Source of the DNA: an uncultured Haemophilus sp.
Lineage (GTDB): Bacteria; Pseudomonadota; Gammaproteobacteria; Enterobacterales; Pasteurellaceae
NCBI GenBank assembly: GCA_902481695.1
Contig: CABSXY010000001.1
Location: forward strand, 1-38,103
DNA: 38,103 nt
Reading direction: 5' to 3'
This document shows positions 16,806 through 24,331 of the stretch, in pieces. The position numbers and the translations under genes are program-made. The notes beneath the pieces are model-generated. The model worked only from the letters and a program-made list of their open reading frames with translations, was not told where the DNA came from and did not search any database. Numbering within the stretch: the first letter of the stretch is position 1; each line of letters opens with the position of its first letter.

Positions 16806-17192
16806 TTATACGTAAATATCGTAATCTAAATCGCGCGCTTCATCGCCAGTCATGCCACGGAAGCCCCAGCAGTGCGCAGGTTGTTCTTTAATCGTAATTT
16901 CAACGTTGTGAGATTTAATACCAATTTTGTATTCGAGTTCGCTGAAGAGCATTTTGATTAAACGTTTTTTTGTACCTTCCATACGACCTTGCATGAGGTT
17001 AATCTCAATAACAGTATAATCATCATTACGATCGATAGGATAAAGGAAATCTTCTTTATCTAAACATAAAAAACGAATTGCATGTTTTCCGCGAGGAATG
17101 TCTAAACCAAGGTTTAAACAGTTATAAATTACTTCAGCAATATCTTGACGACGAGGTGCAAGCACTTCTTTTAATCCATATACGGTAATCAT
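16806..17192 (-). CDS. Tautomerase-family protein within the trp operon, lacking Pro-1
   Basis: The 128-residue protein resembles the Tautomerase_2 (4-oxalocrotonate tautomerase/MIF-like) family: YTVIEINLMQGRMEGTKKRL in the middle, VEITIKEQPAHCWGFRG near the end. Tautomerases normally use an N-terminal proline as base; this protein starts MITVYG with no Pro after Met, so the classical chemistry may be absent. A similar small gene is known in the trpG-trpD interval of H. influenzae, so it is a conserved passenger rather than a stray insertion. It lies 9 bp after trpG and 11 bp before trpD and is clearly co-transcribed. The function is unknown. Confidence 0.85.
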   Translation of the reverse strand: MITVYGLKEVLAPRRQDIAEVIYNCLNLGLDIPRGKHAIRFLCLDKEDFLYPIDRNDDYTVIEINLMQGRMEGTKKRLIKMLFSELEYKIGIKSHNVEITIKEQPAHCWGFRGMTGDEARDLDYDIYV

Positions 17193-17201
17193 TTTTCTTC
17201 C

Positions 17202-17786
17202 TTAATCTCTGTTTAATAACCATTCCACAGATTGTTGTAATAATTTCGAACCTTGCACAGTAAGGATGCTTTCTGGATGGAATTGGAAAGCACAAATTGG
17301 CAAGATTTTATGACGAATCGCCATCACGATACCATTGTAATCGGCATTGACAATAAATTCGTCAGGCAGATTTTTACCCATTAAAGAGTGATAACGTGCC
17401 ACAGGCATTGGGTTGGCGATATCTTTAAACATGGCTTGGTTATCGTGTTGAATGCGCGATACTTTACCATGTAATACTTCGCCTGCATGTACAACCTCTC
17501 CACCAAAGGCTTGAATAAGTGCTTGATGACCCAAGCAAATCCCGATAATTGGCACATCATTTTTTAAACGTTCAATGAGCGGGAGTAAGATGCCTGCTTC
17601 TGCCGGAGTACCAGGCCCTGGAGAGAGCGCAAGAATCGTATCGGGTGTATTTAATGCTTCTTGCACCACTTGTTCTAAATTGGTGTCATTACGATAAATT
17701 TTTACGTTATGCCCAAGCACACGAAATTGATCCACTAAGTTATAAGTGAATGAATCGAAATTATCTAAAAAGAGAATATTAGCCAT
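17202..17786 (-). CDS. trpG: Anthranilate synthase component II (glutamine amidotransferase)
   Basis: TrpG releases ammonia from glutamine for TrpE. It is a class I amidotransferase of 194 aa with catalytic Cys84 in GICLGHQAL, and His170/Glu172 in FQFHPES. The oxyanion-hole loop SPGPGTPAEAG is intact. It is separate from TrpD, unlike the E. coli fusion. The start is 12 bp after the trpE stop. A paralogous role in p-aminobenzoate synthesis (PabA) is unlikely given the position between trpE and trpD. Confidence 0.96.
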   Translation of the reverse strand: MANILFLDNFDSFTYNLVDQFRVLGHNVKIYRNDTNLEQVVQEALNTPDTILALSPGPGTPAEAGILLPLIERLKNDVPIIGICLGHQALIQAFGGEVVHAGEVLHGKVSRIQHDNQAMFKDIANPMPVARYHSLMGKNLPDEFIVNADYNGIVMAIRHKILPICAFQFHPESILTVQGSKLLQQSVEWLLNRD

Positions 17787-17798
17787 AATTTATCGTCC

Positions 17799-19349
17799 TT
17801 ATTTTGCTTGGGTATTGATTTGTTTGATAGCTTTAAGCACTGCAGCCGCTTTATGGCGAGTTTCATCCGCTTCCATTTGTGGATCAGAATCCAATACTTC
17901 GCCACAGCCGGCTTGAATATGGGCAATGCCGTTTTGTACAAAAGCAGAACGAATCACGATACAGGTATCAAAACGACCATCAGACGTGAGATAGCCGACC
18001 GCACCGCCGTAGCTGTGACGTTTTTGCTGTTCAAATTGATAAATTAACTGCATCGCTTTAATTTTAGGCGCACCAGTTAACGTCCCCATATTCATACAAG
18101 CTTGATAAGCGTGTAAGGCATCAAGTTCAGGACGAAGTTTACCCACTACGCGAGAAACCAAATGCATGATGTGCGAATAGCGATCTACTTGCATTAATTC
18201 GGCTACTTTACGTGTACCGCTTTGGCACACGCGAGCAATGTCATTACGCGCTAAATCTACCAACATTAAATGTTCGGCTTGTTCTTTATGATCAAGACGT
18301 AATTCTAATTCCAAACGTGCATCCAATTCTGGGTCAATGTTACCATGCGCATCAAAACCGCGCGGGCGAGACCCCGCAATTGGGTAGATTTCTAATTGGC
18401 GATTGTCAGGCGCATATTTCAACGCACTTTCTGGTGAAGCGCCGAATAAAATGAAATCCTCATCGTTCATGTAGAACATATAAGGGCTTGGATTGTTAAG
18501 TTTTAATTGTGCGTAGCTCGCAAGAGTATTCGGGCAAGCTAATGAAAAACGGCGGGATGGCACGATTTGGAACACATCACCAATATTAATATGATGTTTT
18601 AATGCTTTTACAATGCTGATAAATTCAGGATCTTCAAAGTTGGTGCTGACCTCATCACTTGCTGCTTTAATGGAAAGTACGCCATCAATATTTTTTAATT
18701 TTTGAGCAATAGAAAGTGCCGTTTTCGCGACTTCCACTTGTTCTTCTTGGCTAAAGCAAAAGCTTTTTAATGTGGCTTGTTGGCTTTGGTGATCGATGGT
18801 GATTAAGTTTTCTGCGAGATAGAAACTGTAATCCGGGCAGTTAATGCCATCATCTTTTAATTCAACACCTTGCATTGGAATGAAATTTGCCACCAAATCA
18901 TAAGCAAATAAACCACCTAAAAAGACTGGCGTGCTGCTATGTTGATAATGGTTAGAAATGACACGAAGTCCATCAAAAATGGTTGCAGCTTGTAATTTGC
19001 TGTCTTCATCTAATTGATTGTCGAGTGGCGCGAATTGTACAGAAAATTCATTCTCAAAATTGACCGCACTTACGGTACTAAGTTGGCTTAATACAGGATG
19101 AATTTCGTTTAACACTTGTTTGCCGTTCGCATTCAGTGCTCTAAAGGTCACCTGATTGCCTAAACAAGTAATTTTAACGGCAGCATTAATCAAAATAAGG
19201 CTCTGTAAGCTATTTTTACTACCAATTTCGGCAGAGTCGAGGAGAAGAGAATTTGAGTTCTGTTTGCAAAGCGTATTAAAAATTGCGGTAGTGTCGGCAT
19301 GATAGGGAACCGGTTGAGAGGTCACCGCAATAAAAGGGGTATTTTTCAT
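17799..19349 (-). CDS. trpE: Anthranilate synthase component I
   Basis: TrpE converts chorismate and ammonia to anthranilate, the first committed step. It has 516 aa. The chorismate-binding domain carries DVFQIVPSRR, YPIAGSRPRG and LVDLARNDIARVC. The N-terminal part contains LLLDSAEIGSKN, equivalent to the LLES tryptophan feedback element, with the Ser kept and Glu replaced by Asp. The ATG at 19349 is chosen because CAGGA lies 6 nt upstream; an in-frame TTG two codons earlier is not supported. It is the first gene of the operon. The promoter with a TrpR operator is about 25-60 bp upstream, leaving a 5' UTR of roughly 24 nt. Confidence 0.97.
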   Translation of the reverse strand: MKNTPFIAVTSQPVPYHADTTAIFNTLCKQNSNSLLLDSAEIGSKNSLQSLILINAAVKITCLGNQVTFRALNANGKQVLNEIHPVLSQLSTVSAVNFENEFSVQFAPLDNQLDEDSKLQAATIFDGLRVISNHYQHSSTPVFLGGLFAYDLVANFIPMQGVELKDDGINCPDYSFYLAENLITIDHQSQQATLKSFCFSQEEQVEVAKTALSIAQKLKNIDGVLSIKAASDEVSTNFEDPEFISIVKALKHHINIGDVFQIVPSRRFSLACPNTLASYAQLKLNNPSPYMFYMNDEDFILFGASPESALKYAPDNRQLEIYPIAGSRPRGFDAHGNIDPELDARLELELRLDHKEQAEHLMLVDLARNDIARVCQSGTRKVAELMQVDRYSHIMHLVSRVVGKLRPELDALHAYQACMNMGTLTGAPKIKAMQLIYQFEQQKRHSYGGAVGYLTSDGRFDTCIVIRSAFVQNGIAHIQAGCGEVLDSDPQMEADETRHKAAAVLKAIKQINTQAK

Positions 19350-19373
19350 AATCAATCCTGTATTTTGAACTTT

Positions 19374-19408
19374 TGCACTATTAAACTAGTACATAATGCA
19401 TAAGTCAA
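19374..19408 (-). promoter_or_regulatory. trpE promoter with overlapping TrpR operator
   Basis: On the minus strand, -35 TTGACT (19403-19408), a 17-bp spacer and -10 TTTAAT (19380-19385) form a good sigma-70 promoter. Over the -10 lies TGTACTAGTTTAATAGTGCA (19374-19393), a near-palindrome that matches the TrpR box core GTACTAGTT...TAGTGC. Repressor bound here would block RNA polymerase. The distance from the predicted start (~19373) to the trpE ATG is about 24 nt, too short for a leader peptide and attenuator. Confidence 0.85.
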
Positions 19409-19492
19409 GAAAATAATCAAAAAATTGGCGTAATTTTACAATATTTTTTTAATTTTTAACCAATAAGATTAGAAATAGAGATTTTCAATCAG

Positions 19493-19529
19493 AAAAAAAG
19501 CCATTTCGAGGCATATCTCAAAATGGCTT
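19493..19529 (-). terminator. azoR terminator
   Basis: AAGCCATTT (19498-19506) and AAATGGCTT (19521-19529), with inner GAG/CTC pairing, form a stem followed on the minus strand by seven T's. It lies just after the azoR stop. Confidence 0.85.
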
Positions 19530-19552
19530 AATAGAAGAAGGATATTCAGTGA

Positions 19553-20134
19553 TTAGAGAGAAGCAACGATCTCATCAATTTTATTTCTTGCTGAACGTTG
19601 TGCTTTTTCAATTGCCTCTGCACCTAATCCGATACCTTTTGCATAAGCAAACTGAACATCGGTAATGCCAACAAAACCTAAAATAGCTTTTAAGTAATTC
19701 GTCACATTGTTGTTTTCATCATACATGCCACCAAAAGTTGCTAATACAATCGCTTTTTTACCTTGAAGTAAACCTTCAGGGCCATTTGCGGTGTATTGGA
19801 AAGTCACACGAGGGCGAGCGATAAAATCAAAATAAGATTTAAGTTGTGTTGGGATGCCTAAGTTATACATTGGCGCCCCAATGACGATGACATCCGCAGC
19901 CTTTAATTCCGCCACTAATTCATCTGATAGTGCTAAAAGTGCATTTTCTTCTGCTGTTTTAGGCTCGCCACGTACCGCTGTTGCCGCCGTTGCATCAAAA
20001 TAGGGAAGGGGTTGCGCCGCTAAATCACGTACTACAATGTTGTGGTCTTTTAATTTTTCAATGGTGTAATCGGCTAATTTATTGCTTTGAGAGTTATCTG
20101 CAAGGATGCTTGATTTTAATACTAATACGTTCAT
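19553..20134 (-). CDS. azoR: FMN-dependent NADH-azoreductase / quinone reductase
   Basis: This 193-residue flavodoxin-fold enzyme of the AzoR (former AcpD) family reduces quinones and azo compounds using NADH and FMN. Family motifs: LKSSILADNSQSNKL (FMN phosphate loop, residues 6-20), IGAPMYNLGIPTQLKSYFDF in the middle and ATFGGMY. The length is slightly below the E. coli 201 aa. AAGGAAAC precedes the ATG. It is a single gene with its own terminator, lying between trpE (same strand, downstream) and thrS (divergent). Confidence 0.93.
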   Translation of the reverse strand: MNVLVLKSSILADNSQSNKLADYTIEKLKDHNIVVRDLAAQPLPYFDATAATAVRGEPKTAEENALLALSDELVAELKAADVIVIGAPMYNLGIPTQLKSYFDFIARPRVTFQYTANGPEGLLQGKKAIVLATFGGMYDENNNVTNYLKAILGFVGITDVQFAYAKGIGLGAEAIEKAQRSARNKIDEIVASL

Positions 20135-20287
20135 AGAGTTTCCTTTAATTTGTGTTTGTCAAAAGTTCGGTCATTTTATCGGAAATTTTGAATAGATAAA
20201 GTCGCTATAAGGAAAATCATTGTTTACTAATTGGAAAGAATTCAGCGAGATATTAACAAGTGTGGTGGAAAGTGCTAAAATTCTCCG

Positions 20288-20330
20288 CCGCACTTGGTTT
20301 GCTCGATAGTGGGAGTGAATGAAAGTGCGG
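20288..20330 (+). promoter_or_regulatory. Uptake-sequence stem-loop in the thrS leader
   Basis: CCGCACTT (20288-20295) and AAGTGCGG (20323-20330) form an 8-bp stem with a 27-nt loop, 65-107 nt before the thrS ATG. The downstream arm belongs to a perfect uptake word (20323-20331); the upstream arm is a degenerate copy (GCCGCACTT). In E. coli the thrS operator has a second large stem-loop upstream of the anticodon-like one, and this hairpin holds the corresponding place. It is followed by TTTGTTTTTA, so a terminator role is also possible. Confidence 0.5.
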
Positions 20331-20355
20331 TTTGTTTTTAATCATTATTTGCATG

Positions 20356-20394
20356 TTGCCTTTCGTATGGGCGACCACTGTATAAGGAAAAATT
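20356..20394 (+). promoter_or_regulatory. thrS translational operator (tRNA-Thr anticodon mimic)
   Basis: TTGCC (20356-20360) pairs with GGCGA (20370-20374) around the loop TTTCGTATG, which displays CGT, the anticodon of a tRNA-Thr, at 20364-20366. Downstream, CCACTGTATAAGGA leads into the ribosome-binding site and ATG (20395). The run CTTTCGTATGGG and the following GACCACTG closely match my recollection of domain 2 of the E. coli thrS operator, where ThrRS binds its own mRNA and blocks ribosome loading. Confidence 0.82.
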
Positions 20395-22326
20395 ATGCCT
20401 ATTATTACTTTACCGGACGGTTCTAAACGTGAATTTGATCGTCCAGTTTCTGTGTTAGAAGTGGCTCAAGATATCGGAGCCGGTCTTGCCAAAGCAACCA
20501 TCGCTGGCCGTGTAAACGGTGAACGTCGTGATGCGTGTGACATCATCAATGAAGATGCCAACCTTGAAATTATTACAGCAAAAGATGAAGACGGTTTAGA
20601 AATTATTCGTCACTCTTGCGCACACTTGCTAGGTCACGCAATCAAACAATTATTCCCAGATGTCAAAATGGCAATCGGTCCAACGATTGAAAATGGCTTC
20701 TATTATGACGTGGATTTAGACCGTTCTTTAACGCAAGAAGACATTGATGCTATCGAAAAACGTATGCTTGAATTGGCGAAAACCAATTATGACGTGATCA
20801 AAACTCCGGTAAGCTGGCAAGAAGCAAGAGATACTTTTGAAAAACGCGGCGAGCCATACAAAATGGCTATTTTAGATGAAAACATCGAACGTACCGCAAC
20901 GCCTGCGCTTTATCATCACGAAGAATACATTGATATGTGTCGTGGGCCACATGTGCCAAATATGCGTTTCTGCCACAATTTCAAATTAATGAAGGTTGCA
21001 GGTGCGTACTGGCGTGGTGATAGCAAAAATAAAATGTTACAACGTATCTACGGTACGGCTTGGGCTGATAAAAAACAATTAGCGGAATACTTAACTCGCT
21101 TAGAAGAAGCGGCAAAACGTGACCACCGTAAAATCGGTAAAGCGTTAGATTTATATCATATGCAAGAAGAAGCACCGGGTATGGTGTTCTGGCATAACGA
21201 TGGTTGGACAATTTTCCGTGAATTGGAAACCTTCGTACGTACTAAATTAAAAGAATACGATTATCAAGAAGTGAAAGGTCCGTTCATGATGGACCGTGTG
21301 TTATGGGAAAAAACAGGTCACTGGCAAAACTACGGCGATTTGATGTTTACTACACAATCAGAAAACCGTGAATATGCGATTAAACCAATGAACTGCCCGG
21401 GACACGTTCAAATCTTTAACCAAGGTTTAAAATCTTACCGTGATTTACCAATCCGTATGGCGGAATTTGGTTCTTGTCACCGTAATGAACCATCGGGTTC
21501 TTTACACGGTTTAATGCGTGTCCGTGGTTTCACTCAAGATGATGCACACATTTTCTGTACTGAAGATCAAATTGAAAGTGAAGTAACCAGCTGTATCAAA
21601 ATGGTTTACGACATTTACAGCACGTTCGGTTTCCAAAATATTCAGGTGAAATTATCTACTCGTCCTGAAAAACGTATTGGTGCAGATGATATGTGGGATC
21701 GTGCAGAAGCAGGTCTTGCGGCAGCATTAGCACATAACGGTCTTGAATATGAAATTCAAGAGGGTGAAGGTGCATTCTATGGTCCGAAAATTGAGTTTGC
21801 ATTACGTGACTGCTTAGATCGTGAATGGCAATGCGGTACTATCCAATTAGACTTCGCATTACCAGGCCGTCTAAATGCGTCTTATGTGGCAGAAGACAAT
21901 GATCGTCGTACACCGGTTATGATTCACCGTGCGATTTTAGGTTCAATTGAACGTTTCATCGGTATTATCACCGAAGAATATGCGGGTTTCTTCCCAGCAT
22001 GGTTAGCGCCAGTTCAAGCGATTGTGATGAACATTACAGATAGCCAAGCAGACTATGTTCAAAAAGTGGTGAAACAACTTTCTGATGCGGGATTACGCGT
22101 TAAAGCTGATTTACGTAATGAAAAAGTTGGCTTCAAGATCCGCGAACATACCTTACGTCGCGTGCCTTATATGCTCGTTTGCGGTGATAAAGAAATCGCA
22201 GAAGGCAAAGTGGCCGTACGTACCCGTAAAGGTGCAGATTTAGGTACTTTCACCATTGAAGAATTTGCTGAAATCTTAAAATCCCAAGTAAGACACCGTG
22301 AGTTGAAATTGTTGGGTGAAGAGTAG
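20395..22326 (+). CDS. thrS: Threonine-tRNA ligase
   Basis: This class II synthetase charges tRNA-Thr. It has 643 aa, as in E. coli (642). Domains: N-terminal TGS domain (1-61); editing domain with HSCAHLLGHA (His73, His77) and MCRGPHVP (Cys182, His186); catalytic core with the zinc ligands Cys334 (PMNCPGH), His385 (DDAHIFC) and a third His in VMIHRAILG; and C-terminal anticodon-binding domain (about 535-643). AAGGA precedes the ATG. The start and operator together predict autoregulation by ThrRS. Transcription ends at a strong hairpin 10 bp after the stop, so it is monocistronic here, unlike the E. coli thrS-infC cluster. Confidence 0.98.
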   Translation: MPIITLPDGSKREFDRPVSVLEVAQDIGAGLAKATIAGRVNGERRDACDIINEDANLEIITAKDEDGLEIIRHSCAHLLGHAIKQLFPDVKMAIGPTIENGFYYDVDLDRSLTQEDIDAIEKRMLELAKTNYDVIKTPVSWQEARDTFEKRGEPYKMAILDENIERTATPALYHHEEYIDMCRGPHVPNMRFCHNFKLMKVAGAYWRGDSKNKMLQRIYGTAWADKKQLAEYLTRLEEAAKRDHRKIGKALDLYHMQEEAPGMVFWHNDGWTIFRELETFVRTKLKEYDYQEVKGPFMMDRVLWEKTGHWQNYGDLMFTTQSENREYAIKPMNCPGHVQIFNQGLKSYRDLPIRMAEFGSCHRNEPSGSLHGLMRVRGFTQDDAHIFCTEDQIESEVTSCIKMVYDIYSTFGFQNIQVKLSTRPEKRIGADDMWDRAEAGLAAALAHNGLEYEIQEGEGAFYGPKIEFALRDCLDREWQCGTIQLDFALPGRLNASYVAEDNDRRTPVMIHRAILGSIERFIGIITEEYAGFFPAWLAPVQAIVMNITDSQADYVQKVVKQLSDAGLRVKADLRNEKVGFKIREHTLRRVPYMLVCGDKEIAEGKVAVRTRKGADLGTFTIEEFAEILKSQVRHRELKLLGEE

Positions 22327-22336
22327 TTAATCTATA

Positions 22337-22370
22337 AAATCGGTACACTAAAAAGTGTGCCGATTTTTTT
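22337..22370 (+). terminator. thrS terminator
   Basis: AAATCGGTACACT (22337-22349) and AGTGTGCCGATTT (22354-22366) form a 13-bp stem (one G-U pair) with a short A loop, followed by a T-run. Confidence 0.93.
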
Positions 22371-22423
22371 ATATTTTATAAAATTGCGAGTAGTAATTTT
22401 TATCATAGGATTGGTAATTAGAA

Positions 22424-23299
22424 ATGACAGTAATTTCCATAGATGATATTCGAAAAATTGATGATCAATTAATTTCTCAAAATGTTTTAATTCATCAGAG
22501 ACCTTTCCAGACCACATTAGAGTGGATGCGTTTAAATAAGATTCAAGGAGATATATCCAGTTTCTATAAAACAGTGGAAGATATATATCAGAAACTTTAT
22601 CCTCGACAAAAATTTAGTATTCCTAATTTGTTAATTGGTGGTATTGCTTTTAGAGATCAAATATATATAACTAGAATACCGGTTATCTATGGAATGGCAG
22701 GGATTAACTTATTTGATTTTGTTGATATTGATCCTTCTGAGTTAGCATTAATGCATAATGTCTATTTTGAACAATATAAAAAAGCAGTATATTCCATTTG
22801 CGATTTATATGATATAGCCTTTGGCATAGATGATATTCTTAAAGAAAAAGAATCTAATGAAATCCTGGTGTATTGGTTAGAAATGATTTTGTCTTCAACT
22901 ATGTCTGCAGCATTTGCTTTATCGGAGAATATTAATCTTGCTAATGCAATTCAATCATCACTACTTTCGGTAGAGTTAGCTGCTAAATCTAGTTTAATGT
23001 ACTTAGGTTGTGGTCATAAATATATAAGATCCTTAGGACATGATAAGGAGTATATTAAAGCAAGTCTAATTTCCTATAAGATAATAAATGAAGATGATGT
23101 TTTTTGGGAAATATATGATCCGTTACCTGAATATGTCAAGACAAGATATAATCCACAAAACCTCAGTAAACAAGCATTAGTAGATATTGCAATTAAATCA
23201 CAGTTTTTAGTATCCGAAATCATTAGAAAAATTAGTAAGAGAAATCTAGCAGAGTCCATACAGTTAGAACGAGAGTTTATTAGACCTTCTTTAAAATAG
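22424..23299 (+). CDS. Unrecognised 291-residue protein with weak HEPN-like C-terminal region
   Basis: I do not recognise this protein. It is acidic, with no signal peptide and no clear membrane segments. Residues about 175-275 are helical and recall HEPN domains: VELAAKSSLMYLG (183-195), an IRSLGHD element (201-207), then EYVKTRYNP (236-244) and a final helix with FLVSEIIRKI. A canonical R-x4-6-H ribonuclease motif is not clear; the R-x3-H at IRSLGH is only suggestive. Codons such as ATA and AGA are much more frequent than in neighbours, and the gene contains no uptake word, which fits recent acquisition or low expression. The ribosome-binding site is poor (TAGGAT, 12 nt away). It lies between the thrS terminator and a mutarotase gene, splitting what is thrS-infC in E. 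coli. Confidence 0.75.
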   Translation: MTVISIDDIRKIDDQLISQNVLIHQRPFQTTLEWMRLNKIQGDISSFYKTVEDIYQKLYPRQKFSIPNLLIGGIAFRDQIYITRIPVIYGMAGINLFDFVDIDPSELALMHNVYFEQYKKAVYSICDLYDIAFGIDDILKEKESNEILVYWLEMILSSTMSAAFALSENINLANAIQSSLLSVELAAKSSLMYLGCGHKYIRSLGHDKEYIKASLISYKIINEDDVFWEIYDPLPEYVKTRYNPQNLSKQALVDIAIKSQFLVSEIIRKISKRNLAESIQLEREFIRPSLK

Positions 23300-23370
23300 G
23301 CGTGAAAGTGTATTAACAAACTCAAATTCATTTTTCTTCTATATAATAGCCTTATCACAAGGAGGCGAAC

Positions 23371-24189
23371 ATGACAGATCAAATTCAACAATTAACACCA
23401 GAATTAACTTTAGAACGTATCAATGAAATTCCTGTTTTAACTTTAAATCACTCTGTAGGTTCAGCTCGAATTGCACTACAAGGGGCACAGCTATTAAATT
23501 GGCAGCCTAAAGGGGCAGAGCAGGATATTTTTTGGTTAAGTGAGATTGAACCTTTCACACAAGGTGTGGCAATTCGCGGTGGTGTGCCAATTTGTTACCC
23601 TTGGTTTGGAGGCGTTAAACAACCTTCACACGGTACAGCGCGTTTACGTTTGTGGCAATTGAGTGATTATGATCTACAAGCGAATGAAGTGCGGTTAGAA
23701 TTTTCACTGTTTTCTGAATATGGTGTGATTGAAGCCAAAATGAAAATGGAATTTACCGATAAATGCACAATGACTTTAACGCATTTAGGACAAGAACCTG
23801 CTCAAGCCGCATTACACAGTTATTTTAATATTGGTGATATTTCACAAATTGAAGTTCAAAATTTACCAAGCCGTTGTTATGACTCATTACAAGGTAAACA
23901 TACTGATGTTCCTTCAACACGCAGAATAGAACAAGGTGTGGATTGTATTTATACGTTAGAGAAAGATAAAACATTGTTGGTGGATAAAGCATTTAATCGA
24001 CGTATTCAAATTACCCATCATCATGCAGATTCAATTGTGCTATGGAATCCTTGGGAGAAAACACTAAGTGCGATGCAACCAGAAGGATATAGAACAATGG
24101 TATGTATTGAAACCGCAAGATTAGAAAAATTGCTTCAATTTGGAGAGAGTATTTCAGCTGAAATAAGTGCTTTAACCACTGATATTTAA
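23371..24189 (+). CDS. yeaD: D-hexose-6-phosphate mutarotase (glucose-6-phosphate 1-epimerase)
   Basis: This 272-residue aldose-1-epimerase-like protein of the YeaD family interconverts anomers of glucose-6-phosphate and related sugars. Family motifs include GAQLLNWQP, the substrate-binding RGGVPICYPWFGG (69-81) and the catalytic-His region LHSYFNIGD. The C-terminal LWNPWEKTLSAMQPEGYRTMVCIE is also typical. The start has an excellent GGAGG 6 nt upstream, and TATAAT (23342-23347) lies just before, though without a good -35. It precedes infC as in H. influenzae. An uptake word is inside at 23687-23695. Confidence 0.92.
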   Translation: MTDQIQQLTPELTLERINEIPVLTLNHSVGSARIALQGAQLLNWQPKGAEQDIFWLSEIEPFTQGVAIRGGVPICYPWFGGVKQPSHGTARLRLWQLSDYDLQANEVRLEFSLFSEYGVIEAKMKMEFTDKCTMTLTHLGQEPAQAALHSYFNIGDISQIEVQNLPSRCYDSLQGKHTDVPSTRRIEQGVDCIYTLEKDKTLLVDKAFNRRIQITHHHADSIVLWNPWEKTLSAMQPEGYRTMVCIETARLEKLLQFGESISAEISALTTDI

Positions 24190-24206
24190 AGGAATAGAAA
24201 TCCTTG

Positions 24207-24235
24207 TTGCATAAACGTGGCAAATACTATAAAAT
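24207..24235 (+). promoter_or_regulatory. infC promoter
   Basis: -35 TTGCAT (24207-24212) and -10 TAAAAT (24230-24235; overlapping TATAAA) are separated by 17 bp. The start would be near 24242, with a leader of about 90 nt before infC. Confidence 0.6.
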
Positions 24236-24331
24236 TTTGCCCGTTTTTTGCTTGTTTTTATAGCAAATGATTGAAGAAATCTTCTGTTTTAAATGCAGTG
24301 GGTTTTATCTTAAATAAATAGAAGGAATAAC

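Noticed and set aside
20160..20290. Promoter for thrS
   Set aside because: TTGAAT and TATAAG words occur but none has acceptable spacing; not annotated.
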